A model generated the notes under the pieces. The model was given only the letters and a program-made list of their open reading frames with translations. It was not told the DNA's origin and searched no databases. Source: a virus. From it: a DNA stretch of 50,811 bases. Every line of letters begins with the position of its first letter. Within the stretch, counting starts at the first letter, position 1. This document shows positions 24,540 through 31,886 of this stretch, piece after piece. Where the stretch lies: the IMG/VR virus record IMGVR_UViG_3300020179_000049, positions 1 to 50,811 of that record; one strand, 5' to 3'. The position numbers and the translations under genes are program-made.

Positions 24540-25157
24540 TCACCCAGTATATCGTTTTGATTTCCCATCTGGCTTTACTTGATTTGCGATAAATCGAATA
24601 TTTGGGAATTCATCTTGTAAAGACAAAAAATGATTTAGATTCTCTTCACTATCATCATGAAGACTTACATGAGAGAAATTTCCATTACTTAATTGCTGAC
24701 GAATGATATCAGTCTTTTTCTGCGCCACTGTACCTTCGCCTTTTATATTTCCTGCTCGATGCACATGAATGTTATCGATGTCGACGTTCTGTTTTCGAAA
24801 GGCATCTAAGAAACGATCTTTGTCATCGAAATCAGCACGTGCAGTATTGATGATTACTCGCCCACCAGTTTCTTTTGCACGATCATGCAGCCTTCGCATT
24901 TTTTCTAACATGCGTTTGATGGGCTCTGATTCAGTATCAAACTTCTCTGCAGAGCGAAATTCAGAATAATCGTACTCATGACCTTCAGGCAAGGTATGAG
25001 TATTGTATTCAGCATTTGAAAGAGTGTCGACTACTTGCCCGTCTTTCATCACACGCACTTTTGCTGTTGTGCGAAACAACGTATCATCCACATCAAAAAC
25101 GTGGAGACCCGAACCAATATTACGCTGCTCTTGTATAAAAGACATGAAATCTAGCAT
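24540..25157 (-). CDS. HAD-superfamily phosphatase
   Basis: 205 aa. Motif I HVFDVDDTLFRTTA (D21-x-D23), motif II in RVIINTAR, and motif III/IV K...SLHDDSEENLNHF. Cap-less compact HAD similar to the phosphatase half of T4 polynucleotide kinase or small nucleotidases. The substrate is unclear. A second ATG (MSFIQEQRN, 25145) is possible. The upstream codons TGG TAT AAA TAA create a TATAAATA string ending 2-3 nt before the start, probably coincidental. Confidence 0.8.
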   Translation of the reverse strand: MLDFMSFIQEQRNIGSGLHVFDVDDTLFRTTAKVRVMKDGQVVDTLSNAEYNTHTLPEGHEYDYSEFRSAEKFDTESEPIKRMLEKMRRLHDRAKETGGRVIINTARADFDDKDRFLDAFRKQNVDIDNIHVHRAGNIKGEGTVAQKKTDIIRQQLSNGNFSHVSLHDDSEENLNHFLSLQDEFPNIRFIANQVKPDGKSKRYTG

Positions 25158-25160
25158 ATC

Positions 25161-25709
25161 TTATTTATACCAAGGAGGAACCTCTCGATTCTTCCAAGTT
25201 GCGAATCGCTTCTTGTAGACTTGATAATAATTTTGATATGCTTGAATGCTATCTCCAGGAACCTTTACATCCTCGGGCATCGCTTGAGGTGGTTCAGCAA
25301 ATATACCATTCCGCACAATGTTATTCGGAGCAAAACTTAGATTCTGAATTACAAGAGAGGTCTTGTGCTGTTTGTCAGTCGTGCCACCGTAACGATGACG
25401 ATACTCCTGACAAAGTTCAGAGGCAAGATTCCAGAGCCACTGATAGTGTGAAAGATCTTTGCGAACCCAAACTGCTGAAGGATGATTCCAACTTACAGCA
25501 TGATAGACTTGGTCCTCGCGATGATCGTCCAACTTCCATCGATGAATCTTGCGACCATTCTTACTCTTGTTGAAATACTGAGTGCCGTCAAGAAGTCGAT
25601 GTGCTGTTGAGAGCAATTGCGCATACTCAACAATCATCTTTACGACATGCTTGTCGCAATGCTCTCGTGCGCAGATCTTTGTGTCGTAATGCAAATAAAA
25701 GATGTTCAT
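25161..25709 (-). CDS. conserved T4-like phage protein, unknown
   Basis: 182 aa. Strongly patterned: IFYLHYDTKICAREHCDKHV then VKMIVEYAQLLSTAHRLLDG, HRWKLDDHREDQVYHAVSWN HPSAVW, YQWLWNLASELCQEYRHRYG. This His/Asp/Trp-rich protein family is widespread in marine T4-like phages and some bacteria. I do not know a proven function. The conserved CDKHVVKM and WNHPSAVW motifs suggest an enzyme active site. Ends 3 nt before the HAD gene. Confidence 0.75.
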   Translation of the reverse strand: MNIFYLHYDTKICAREHCDKHVVKMIVEYAQLLSTAHRLLDGTQYFNKSKNGRKIHRWKLDDHREDQVYHAVSWNHPSAVWVRKDLSHYQWLWNLASELCQEYRHRYGGTTDKQHKTSLVIQNLSFAPNNIVRNGIFAEPPQAMPEDVKVPGDSIQAYQNYYQVYKKRFATWKNREVPPWYK

Positions 25710-25710
25710 A

Positions 25711-25974
25711 TTATGCTTCGTGATGTGTGATTAGACCTTGAGTCTGATAGTTGATAGTTCTATCTTTGCCATCCCAATATTCAACGATTGCTTCTTTCGC
25801 AAAATCTAAAGAGATGTATTGCCCAAGAATCAATTCTTCAATTGCTGATACTGGAATCTTCGCGCCCCAGATAGATGTGTATGCAAGATTGTACACCTGA
25901 CCGATTATCAAACCATTGTGTGCTTGATAATAGTATTGTACACCCTTGTCAATGTCACGCCATTCACGACGCAT
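25711..25974 (-). CDS. hypothetical protein
   Basis: 87 aa, acidic-neutral, aromatic-rich (REWRDIDKGVQYYYQAHNGL, IWGAKIPVSAIEELILGQYI). No motif recognised. One base away from the genes on both sides, so part of the same operon. Confidence 0.6.
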   Translation of the reverse strand: MRREWRDIDKGVQYYYQAHNGLIIGQVYNLAYTSIWGAKIPVSAIEELILGQYISLDFAKEAIVEYWDGKDRTINYQTQGLITHHEA

Positions 25975-26225
25975 TAGTTTAATCTACTAATTTTCGCGAC
26001 TTCGGAAAAGGATTTGATGTGATTGCGATTATCTGAAATAGAGTCGATCATCAAATTATACTCTTCCGCATCCAGGGTTGTCTTATAGATCATGAATGCA
26101 AGTTTGGTCATGATCGCAGCACATGCATAAGGACTGTATCCTTCATCTGTGAACTTACTTGTCAGACTAGCAAAAGAAATTTCCATTGCCATCAATTCTT
26201 CATCTGTGGTTTTAATCGTTGACAT
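25974..26225 (-). CDS. hypothetical protein
   Basis: 83 aa, helical (TDEELMAMEISFASLTSKFT, ACAAIMTKLAFMIYKTTLDA). The ATIMTKLAFMIYKT-like helix is amphipathic, not a membrane span. No known family. First gene after the terminator at 26243, so it needs read-through or an unseen promoter. Confidence 0.6.
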   Translation of the reverse strand: MSTIKTTDEELMAMEISFASLTSKFTDEGYSPYACAAIMTKLAFMIYKTTLDAEEYNLMIDSISDNRNHIKSFSEVAKISRLN

Positions 26226-26242
26226 TATTCACCTGTGAAAAA

Positions 26243-26266
26243 AAAGAGGGACCGAAGTCCCTCTTT
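26243..26266 (-). terminator. Rho-independent terminator with UUCG loop
   Basis: AAAGAGGGAC-CGAA-GTCCCTCTTT. On the minus strand the GAGGGAC(UUCG)GTCCCTC stem is followed by eight T. Ends the transcript of the 139-aa gene. Same loop design as at 16703 and 48734. Confidence 0.88.
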
Positions 26267-26278
26267 CGTGAGCGTGTC

Positions 26279-26698
26279 TTACTCTGAATACGATTCAGAG
26301 AGACCAAGTTCAGCCTTCAGAGACTCAAGATCGGAATCACCGATCTCCTCAACCTCTAAAGTCGGAACATCATCAACGACAGCCTTAGTCTTGCGACCGA
26401 CAGTGGTTTTGGTCTTGAAAACCGCAACCTTCGGTGCCTTCGGTGCCTTCACTGCCTTAGTCTTACCAATCATCTTGCTCGCAATTGCTGCGGCATTATG
26501 AAGTTGATAGGACTCAACCTTGCGACCATCACGAATAGTCTCGATATTAGCATTGCAGTCACGCTTCAATGCACAAATCAAAACCATCGCGGTCACAGGC
26601 TTGCAGCCCAAACGCTTTACGAGAGTCTCAAATCGGAACGGTTTGCCGTCCTTGAGCATCTCATACACCTCGATCATCTTACGAGTCGGATTAGCCAT
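26279..26698 (-). CDS. winged-helix DNA-binding protein with basic histone-like linker
   Basis: 139 aa. Residues 1-70 form an HTH-like domain (NPTRKMIEVYEMLKDGKPFR, FETLVKRLGCKPVTAMVLIC with DGRKVESYQL as wing). Residues 75-110 are Lys/Ala/Pro-rich (GKTKAVKAPKAPKVAVFKTK), like the tails of nucleoid proteins. The C-terminus is acidic (DVPTLEVEEIGDSDLESLKA). It could bind host or phage DNA to reprogramme transcription. It has its own promoter (26737) and terminator. Confidence 0.75.
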   Translation of the reverse strand: MANPTRKMIEVYEMLKDGKPFRFETLVKRLGCKPVTAMVLICALKRDCNANIETIRDGRKVESYQLHNAAAIASKMIGKTKAVKAPKAPKVAVFKTKTTVGRKTKAVVDDVPTLEVEEIGDSDLESLKAELGLSESYSE

Positions 26699-26736
26699 AA
26701 CAAATTACTCCTAACAATTAACAACGGACAATAACA

Positions 26737-26765
26737 ATTATACTACCAACAATGGCAAAAGTAAA
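26737..26765 (-). promoter_or_regulatory. sigma70-type promoter TTTACT-N17-TATAAT
   Basis: Minus strand, 39 nt before the ATG of the winged-helix gene. Same pair as upstream of gp32 and of the tRNA array. Confidence 0.75.
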
Positions 26766-26775
26766 CCACCAAGAA

Positions 26776-26985
26776 TTAGGCATTCGAGATTCGAATGTGC
26801 TCAGCCTGTTCCTTCACAAGCCACTCGCGCAGACGAGTCCATCGTGCTTTCTTGCCATCAGCCAAACTCTTGCGAGCCAGCACCACATCAACACGGACGA
26901 TCGCATCATCATGCTTCACCGCACCAGTTGAAACCAGAGTCTTGATGTCGCTGACACTTGCCAGCGTGAGATTCACAGTAGTCAT
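26776..26985 (-). CDS. hypothetical protein
   Basis: 69 aa. MTTVNLTLASVSDIKTLVST then a basic, Trp-containing C-terminal half (KKARWTRLREWLVKEQAEHI). Its start overlaps the last base of the 119-aa gene stop (coupled). No family recognised. It belongs to the early-type unit driven from 27351. Confidence 0.65.
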   Translation of the reverse strand: MTTVNLTLASVSDIKTLVSTGAVKHDDAIVRVDVVLARKSLADGKKARWTRLREWLVKEQAEHIRISNA

Positions 26986-27344
26986 TAGACCTCCACCAGA
27001 CCAAGAGTCTTATTCAGTTCAGCAATTTGCTCAGGAGTATACACGACTCCAACGCTCGCCTTTCGATAGTTTTTACGAGTCTGCTTTGGGCTCAGAGCCT
27101 TCATTCGCATATTCGCAAGTTTTGTTTCGAGCACAGCAATACGCTCCGCACGTTTCTGAATACGAGCAGCCTTACGCTTCTCTCGCTCAGCAGCACGAGC
27201 AGAACGATTCAACGCTCTTTCAGCAGCCGCAGCAAGGCGAAAATTCGCAACCTTCACTCGCAGTTCCTTTACACGCTCAAGAGTGTCCTTGAGTTCTTGA
27301 CGCGCATTGACCAGCGCGACTTGGCTTTGATTACTATTCATCAT
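26985..27344 (-). CDS. basic coiled-coil protein
   Basis: 119 aa. Heptad-like, Arg/Lys/Ala-rich helix over most of its length (ERVKELRVKVANFRLAAAAE, EREKRKAARIQKRAERIAVL), then ETKLANMRMKALSPKQTRK and a C-terminal TPEQIAELNKTLG. The segment RIAVLETKLANMRMKA resembles RIAKMEAKLAALKIKA in the next upstream gene, so the two are probably diverged paralogues. Possibly a nucleic-acid-binding takeover protein (inference). Confidence 0.7.
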   Translation of the reverse strand: MMNSNQSQVALVNARQELKDTLERVKELRVKVANFRLAAAAERALNRSARAAEREKRKAARIQKRAERIAVLETKLANMRMKALSPKQTRKNYRKASVGVVYTPEQIAELNKTLGLVEV

Positions 27345-27350
27345 ACAATT

Positions 27351-27412
27351 ATTATCCTATATTTCACTACAAAAGACAAGGAGAAAAAACCCTTATCAAT
27401 CAACAACTTACG
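27351..27412 (-). promoter_or_regulatory. early-type promoter with 33-bp conserved upstream block (copy 1)
   Basis: Core TTGTCT-N17-GATAAT (27379-27351). The adjoining 33 bp (27380-27412) contain TAAGTTGTTGATT...TTTTTTC at the same distance as in copies 2-4. The block overlaps the stop codon of the upstream coiled-coil gene. It drives 27344 leftwards. Confidence 0.78.
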
Positions 27413-27689
27413 CTGCCGCCTTGATTTTGAGAGCAGCGAGTTTTGCTTCCATCTTCGCAATTCGAGCATGCATGCTCTCGGCTTGCTTCCGAGCACGCAA
27501 CGCACGATTATCCTGCTTCACGAGTCGCGCAAACTTGCGCTCATCGGCGAGGACTTCCTGATGCATCTTGATATTCAGACGCGCCTGATTCATTGCGCGG
27601 CGAATCTTAAAAAGATCCTCGCGCAAACCTTTTATTACGTCGCGCTCGACCGAAATCATTTCACGACGTTGCTTCATTGTTAAACTCAT
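27408..27689 (-). CDS. basic coiled-coil protein, paralogue of neighbour
   Basis: 93 aa, almost entirely one charged helix (RREMISVERDVIKGLREDLF, RKFARLVKQDNRALRARKQA) ending RIAKMEAKLAALKIKAAA. It shares its C-terminal pattern with the 119-aa gene downstream. Both sit behind a copy of the same 33-bp promoter block, so gene and promoter were probably duplicated together. Confidence 0.7.
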   Translation of the reverse strand: MSLTMKQRREMISVERDVIKGLREDLFKIRRAMNQARLNIKMHQEVLADERKFARLVKQDNRALRARKQAESMHARIAKMEAKLAALKIKAAA

Positions 27690-27741
27690 ACAATTTTACC
27701 CTACTTCACTGGGCGAGATTAATTTCTCACCTTATACAATC

Positions 27742-27803
27742 ATTATACTACAAAACAATGCCAAGAACAATAGTAAAAACTCGAATAAAATCAACAACTT
27801 ACG
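27742..27803 (-). promoter_or_regulatory. early-type promoter with 33-bp conserved upstream block (copy 2)
   Basis: Core TTGTTC-N17-TATAAT (27770-27742), with block GTAAGTTGTTGATTTTATT...TTTTTAC (27803-27771) abutting the -35. Drives the 93-aa coiled-coil gene, whose ATG is at 27689. Confidence 0.8.
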
Positions 27804-27897
27804 ACACTCTCTCTCGCCGAGGAGAGAGGCTGGAGAGGAGGGTTGTTTTAGGGATTCCCGAGGGTAGGGATAGGGAGAGAGATCTCTCGAGTCGACT
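27804..27897. other. gap with hairpin and polylinker-like string
   Basis: No gene. It contains CTCTCTC-GCCGAG-GAGAGAG (perfect 7-bp hairpin, possible terminator without T-tract), purine-rich sequence, and a run where BglII, XhoI, SalI and XbaI recognition sequences overlap just before the stop of the glycosyltransferase gene. Base composition differs from the AT-rich surroundings. Confidence 0.6.
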
Positions 27898-28878
27898 CTA
27901 GAGGAAGACTTGCTGAAATTTCTGCATTATTTCAGTCGGAGAGAAAGGCTGTACGATCGATCGAAAGTCTTGCTTGGGTTGATCACGGAAATTAACGATC
28001 AGATCATAGAGAGTGTTTTCGCTATAAACCGTCTGAAACGATGAAAGCATATTCACGTGATTGCCATCGAATCCACCCTCCCAAGTCAGCACTGGTTTGT
28101 TATGAAATAGAAACTCGCAAATTGACAATCCAAACGACTCGCCTAAATTTCTTGCGTGTAACATCGCGTCACATGCATGAATAAAATTTGAAGTCATACT
28201 ACGATCAAACACGGGATTGATATGAATAACATTCGAGTGATTCATAAACTTTTCTGTGTTTAAAAATAAGAAAACAATATCATCGCGTTCTTGTAATATT
28301 CTTTGTATTGTTTGTTTAACAAATGGTAAGTCAAATGTATTGTATCCACCATGGCGACCAAATACTAATTTGTTTTTTGGAATGCCAATGACCTCACGCA
28401 AATCGATATTCGAATCTGGTAAATCTACAATGTATGGCACAAAGGGATAAACTGGTGCATTGTATCTCTTCGCAATGTTTTCAGAAAGCCACTGTGAGAT
28501 ATAAGCATACACATCACCATGTGGATCGTGATATTGAAAGACGCTGTGAACACAAAATTTTGTTGTGTTTACAATTGGAATGCGAACACCTTGTAGATCT
28601 ATTTTATGACCAGCACGTTGACTGTAGCATACGTCATATTTCGACGCAATCTCATTTAATTGTTGTTCAGAAGTATATTCTAAAACTTCAAATTCTTTCT
28701 TAAACTTATTAACTACATTCAGAACAGATCCCGTGTCAACACCAACAACAGGAACTGCAGAGTTATATACAATTACACTTTGATTGCCAAGAATACTCTG
28801 ATTGTATCTTGCATAATCGTAGACTGAATTGGTAGTGCCACGATAGTTTAATTGTTCACAATGAAAAAGGACTTTCAT
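27898..28878 (-). CDS. GT-B glycosyltransferase (family 4-like)
   Basis: 326 aa. Rossmann-type N-terminus MKVLFHCEQLNYRGTTNSVY, central PFVPYIVDLPDSN, nucleotide-binding region KLVFGRHGGYNTFDLPF and the donor-site E-x7-E motif (HARNLGESFGLSICEFL near residue 255). It would transfer sugars to phage DNA, virion glycans or host surface. It forms a group with the GT-A protein at 29186, the dehydrogenase at 30452 and UXS at 45924. The start overlaps the 72-aa gene stop (ATGA). The stop TAG lies in the odd string at 27890. Confidence 0.85.
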   Translation of the reverse strand: MKVLFHCEQLNYRGTTNSVYDYARYNQSILGNQSVIVYNSAVPVVGVDTGSVLNVVNKFKKEFEVLEYTSEQQLNEIASKYDVCYSQRAGHKIDLQGVRIPIVNTTKFCVHSVFQYHDPHGDVYAYISQWLSENIAKRYNAPVYPFVPYIVDLPDSNIDLREVIGIPKNKLVFGRHGGYNTFDLPFVKQTIQRILQERDDIVFLFLNTEKFMNHSNVIHINPVFDRSMTSNFIHACDAMLHARNLGESFGLSICEFLFHNKPVLTWEGGFDGNHVNMLSSFQTVYSENTLYDLIVNFRDQPKQDFRSIVQPFSPTEIMQKFQQVFL

Positions 28879-29093
28879 ATATCAAGTCGATACGAAATCT
28901 TCCACTGTTGTTCGACTGATGACTTGATTAGATGGCGTTCGGTTTCGCCAAAGTTGCGAGCATACACAGTTTTGCCACCGTCTGGGCTTTCATAAATTTT
29001 CGGAGGCACAGCACCATATTCTGAATGTGAGGTTCCGAATCCTACAGGTTGAATGGGAAATTCACTATCATAAAAAAGATCTAACTGTTTCAT
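28875..29093 (-). CDS. hypothetical protein
   Basis: 72 aa: MKQLDLFYDSEFPIQPVGFG, then YGAVPPKIYESPDGGKTVYA and a C-terminal VEQQWKISYRLDI. No recognised family. AAGGAGT precedes the ATG. Coupled to the glycosyltransferase and located directly after a tRNA gene. Confidence 0.65.
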   Translation of the reverse strand: MKQLDLFYDSEFPIQPVGFGTSHSEYGAVPPKIYESPDGGKTVYARNFGETERHLIKSSVEQQWKISYRLDI

Positions 29094-29106
29094 ACATACT
29101 CCTTAA

Positions 29107-29182
29107 ATTGGTAGCGGAGCCAGGAGTTGCACCTGGAATTGAGGATTATGAGTCCTCTGTGATGCTGTTTCACTACCCCGCA
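29107..29182 (-). tRNA. tRNA-Met-like (CAT), non-canonical elbow
   Basis: Anticodon stem GAGGA-CTCATAA-TCCTC, acceptor GCGGGG/CTCCGC and encoded ACCA. D-loop is only AACAGCA (no GG) and T-loop is TGCAACT instead of TTCRANY. Position 1-72 is a U-U mismatch, an initiator-like trait, but the initiator GGG/CCC stem is absent. Could be tRNA-Met or tRNA-Ile(CAU). Confidence 0.6.
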
Positions 29183-29185
29183 GTA

Positions 29186-29863
29186 TTAAATCGTAAATGT
29201 CTTCTCATGTCCAACACGAACATTTGGATTTACCCAAAGTTCAAAACCAGCCGCTCGAGCATCTAAGCAAAAGCCGACATCCTCGCTTGACATCTCTGTA
29301 ATCGTTTCGTTAATCTTTATTTCTCTGGGGGCGAACCAAGGATATGGAAGTTTCTCAAAAACACCATTCTTAATTAACACCCAACCAAATCCAATATAGT
29401 CAGCAACGAATGGGTTCTTCTTAATTTCAAAGTCCTTCACGCGAAGGAATTGAAAGAATCCGTTGCTCAGAAAGTATTTAGTATTCATTTTCTCAACCAC
29501 TGGAGTAAAGAAATTCCCTTTTGAATCTCCAGGTTGAGCATACCAGCCAGAGGCGATATCTTTATTCATTTCATACAATGCAAAGAAATCTTGCGTCTTA
29601 AATTGAATATCTGAATCAATCCACATCATGTAATCGTATTCTAATCCACCAAATGGTTTTTGATTCTTACCACGCATTAAATCTGCGCCAGCAACCATAC
29701 ATCTTGCAGCATTCACCATGCTTGAATACTTTTGACTAATTCGAACGATTGCGCCCATCTCACGCAATGCCATAATCAATTCAGTAAACGAGCAAAGAAA
29801 GTTACCAGAATATTCACGCCCTGGCAAACACATTACAATTGTTTTGTCTTTAATCTCTATCAC
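29186..29863 (-). CDS. GT-A type glycosyltransferase-like protein
   Basis: 225 aa. IVMCLPGREYSGNFLCSFTE, a QKYSSMVNAARCMVAGADL helix, and DYMMWIDSDIQFKTQDFFAL, which carries the DxD (DSD) metal/nucleotide-sugar motif. Late DVGFCLDARAAGFELWVNPN resembles the acceptor-side loop of GT2 enzymes. Small phage members of this family are common in T4-like aquatic phages. Substrate unknown. It lies between tRNA and HNH genes. Confidence 0.82.
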   Translation of the reverse strand: MIEIKDKTIVMCLPGREYSGNFLCSFTELIMALREMGAIVRISQKYSSMVNAARCMVAGADLMRGKNQKPFGGLEYDYMMWIDSDIQFKTQDFFALYEMNKDIASGWYAQPGDSKGNFFTPVVEKMNTKYFLSNGFFQFLRVKDFEIKKNPFVADYIGFGWVLIKNGVFEKLPYPWFAPREIKINETITEMSSEDVGFCLDARAAGFELWVNPNVRVGHEKTFTI

Positions 29864-29872
29864 CTAAATCAT

Positions 29873-30445
29873 CTATGCTGCTTTTCGCCAGACTCGACTA
29901 TGTTTCGGGATGCTGGCTTTTAAGTATTCCATTTGATCAGCAAGCACTCGACGATTTTTTAGAAGGATTCTTTCATGAACTGTCGGTGCATATGGAACAT
30001 ACAGAAGATGCATCTTTGATTCCTCTGGTGTTCGATTTCCTTTCTTATGATTGCAAGTGCGACAAGAAGTAACACAATTGGTCCACTGATTCGTGCCGCC
30101 ACGCGATTTTGGAATTACATGGTCGATGGTAAGTTGACTTGAACTAAACTCATCACCACAATATGCACAGATATGCCAATCGCGTGCATACAGCGTTGAG
30201 CGATCCGCAAATACTGTCGTTTGATTGTAAAATTTGTCACCAAGCAATGGACCTGAAACGCCAATGATGCAGGAGATATCGATGCGTGATTGCTCGCCAT
30301 GCTGATTGTGTCCACCGAGCATGGTTTTAATTTTTTCTCCCAATTCCCAGAGAACTTTATCCTTAGCATAATAACACGTTGCTAGTTCAAAGTTCACCCA
30401 GTCTTTGGGCATGCCGCCTTTATCTACAACTAATACTAAACTCAT
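29873..30445 (-). CDS. HNH endonuclease
   Basis: 190 aa. Zinc-supported HNH domain at residues ~90-150: CAYCGDEFSSSQLTIDHVIP, then KSRGGTNQWTNCVTSCRTCN and HKKGNRTPEE (CxxC...DH...N...CxxC...H). N-terminal ~80 residues are a separate region (ELATCYYAKDKVLWELGEKI). It may be a free-standing homing nuclease or a host-genome nuclease. Its position amid tRNA and sugar genes is typical of mobile HNH genes, but no intron boundary is seen. Confidence 0.9.
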   Translation of the reverse strand: MSLVLVVDKGGMPKDWVNFELATCYYAKDKVLWELGEKIKTMLGGHNQHGEQSRIDISCIIGVSGPLLGDKFYNQTTVFADRSTLYARDWHICAYCGDEFSSSQLTIDHVIPKSRGGTNQWTNCVTSCRTCNHKKGNRTPEESKMHLLYVPYAPTVHERILLKNRRVLADQMEYLKASIPKHSRVWRKAA

Positions 30446-30451
30446 AATGAT

Positions 30452-31297
30452 TTATTTATTCTCTACAACTTGAATCTTTTCAAATAAGTGTCCGCCTCGA
30501 AGATCATCATTTATATAAGTTGCTTCGGTGAGGAGCCATAATGTGGATTCATTTTCATCCGCAAAGTGCAATAATGCTGCAGTATCTTTTGGAAAGCAAG
30601 AACCGCCGAATCCATATTGGCCATCTGGTCCAGGAACTCTCCAATGTGTATGCCCGAGTCGTTTATCCAACACTGCAACCTCTGCAATGCGACCATATTC
30701 TACATCGACGCGATCGCAAAGTTTCTTAAATTCATTTGCAAAAATGACTTTCGTTGCAAGAAAACTATTCGCAAGATATTTAAACACTTCTGCTTCTTTA
30801 GTGGTGCGTTGAATCACATGCGAACGAGAGTCGACCTTCGAATTGAATTCGTAGTAAATTTGTGCCATGATCGTTCCGAGTCCAGTGTCGTCAGATCCCA
30901 AAATAATCAATGGTTGATGGCGAAAGTCATTGTATGCATTTGCTTCAGTGAGGAATTCAGGATTGAATCCAATCACCATTCGATGTAATTGCGCGAGGCG
31001 TTCAGTTGTTCCTGGAGTTACAGTTGACTTGATTACGACATATTTGCGGCGATCGATTTTTGCGATATCATCAATTACATTCTCAACGATACTTGTATCA
31101 CACTCACCACTCTCTTTCATTGGAGTTGGAACACAAACAAAGATAATTTCCGACCAATTTACGAATGATTCGAATGATTCATGTCCACGTTTACTTTCAT
31201 CGATGTCCCATGTTGAAACATTGAAGCAATCTTTAAAATTGTCAAACATTGCGCCACCAACAAAACCGCGACCAACAATACCAATATTATAACTCAT
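30452..31297 (-). CDS. UDP-glucose/GDP-mannose dehydrogenase-like protein, short form
   Basis: 281 aa from ATG 31297 (GGAGAG 7 nt upstream). A longer open frame to 31399 crosses a tRNA and is rejected. NAD-binding GIVGRGFVGGAM, central IKSTVTPGTTER and GFNPEFLTE, and catalytic loop GFGGSCFPKD (Cys234). Known UGD/GMD enzymes are 390-450 aa with a C-terminal UDP-binding domain. Here it ends ~45 residues after the catalytic Cys, so that domain is missing. It would oxidise UDP-glucose to UDP-glucuronate, the substrate of the UXS at 45924, if active. Confidence 0.88.
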   Translation of the reverse strand: MSYNIGIVGRGFVGGAMFDNFKDCFNVSTWDIDESKRGHESFESFVNWSEIIFVCVPTPMKESGECDTSIVENVIDDIAKIDRRKYVVIKSTVTPGTTERLAQLHRMVIGFNPEFLTEANAYNDFRHQPLIILGSDDTGLGTIMAQIYYEFNSKVDSRSHVIQRTTKEAEVFKYLANSFLATKVIFANEFKKLCDRVDVEYGRIAEVAVLDKRLGHTHWRVPGPDGQYGFGGSCFPKDTAALLHFADENESTLWLLTEATYINDDLRGGHLFEKIQVVENK

Positions 31298-31311
31298 AAC
31301 ACTCTCCATCT

Positions 31312-31395
31312 TGGTGCCCAGAAGAGGACTTGAACCTCCATGCCTTTCGGCAGTGGCTTCTAAGACCACCGTGTATACCATTCCACCATCTGGGC
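31312..31395 (-). tRNA. tRNA-Leu(TAG)
   Basis: GCCCAGA/TCTGGGC acceptor, long variable arm, anticodon loop CTTAGAA, T-loop TTCAAGT, encoded CCA. Reads CUA. Confidence 0.93.
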
Positions 31396-31403
31396 TCATT
31401 ATT

Positions 31404-31493
31404 TGGCGGAAGAGGTGAGATTCGAACTCACGGTCCCCGTTAAGAGACGACAGTTTTCAAGACTGTAGCAATCAACCACTCTGCCACCCTTCC
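31404..31493 (-). tRNA. tRNA-Ser(TGA)
   Basis: Acceptor GGAAGGG/CTCTTCC, anticodon loop CTTGAAA, long variable arm, T-loop TTCGAAT, encoded CCA. Its 5' end overlaps the 3' end of the 111-aa gene by 22 nt. Confidence 0.93.
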
Positions 31494-31807
31494 CGATTTA
31501 CTCTATTATATTCTTTTTTAACATATGAGTCAAGTGCTTGCAAAATTTTAAAGATTCTAAAATTTTGATTGTCTTTTGCTTCGATCATACACTCAATGCT
31601 ATAATTGTTTAAATGCGCAATCATGAGTGAATGCCCAATTTGTTTTTTACGAATACCCTCGAGTAATTTGCGATATTTATCTGCAAAAGCACACACATTT
31701 TCATTATGTGGTATTCCGCTTGATGATGCTCCTTTATTTTCCAAAGCATCACAGAGCATATCTACATATGATTGCAAATCTTCAAATCTCAATTTATTTT
31801 CTTTCAT
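31472..31807 (-). CDS. small conserved helical protein, unknown
   Basis: 111 aa. KLRFEDLQSYVDMLCDALEN, then NENVCAFADKYRKLLEGIRK and SYVKKEYNRVNREGWQSG. Mostly helical and charged. The last seven codons lie within the tRNA-Ser gene, so processing of that tRNA would cut the message after or during translation. Flanked by tRNA genes on both sides. Confidence 0.65.
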   Translation of the reverse strand: MKENKLRFEDLQSYVDMLCDALENKGASSSGIPHNENVCAFADKYRKLLEGIRKKQIGHSLMIAHLNNYSIECMIEAKDNQNFRIFKILQALDSYVKKEYNRVNREGWQSG

Positions 31808-31812
31808 ATAAT

Positions 31813-31886
31813 TGGAGCGGGATGCGAGAATCGAACTCGCGCGTGAACCTTGGCAAGGTTCCAGGCTACCATTACATCAATCCCGC
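31813..31886 (-). tRNA. tRNA-Gly(GCC)
   Basis: GCGGGAT/ATCCCGC acceptor, U discriminator typical for Gly, stem GAACC-TTGCCAA-GGTTC, T-loop TTCGATT, encoded CCA. Confidence 0.93.

Noticed and set aside
25150-25160. TATAAATA on the minus strand before the HAD gene as a late promoter
   Set aside because: It is formed by the last codons TGG TAT AAA TAA of the upstream gene, and the start codon follows after 2-3 nt. Chance is more likely.
29107-29182. Initiator tRNA-fMet
   Set aside because: The 1-72 mismatch fits, but the three G-C pairs of the anticodon stem are missing.
31298-31399. N-terminal extension of the UGD-like gene
   Set aside because: The extra codons lie across the tRNA-Leu gene, while a good SD and the canonical Rossmann start lie at 31297.
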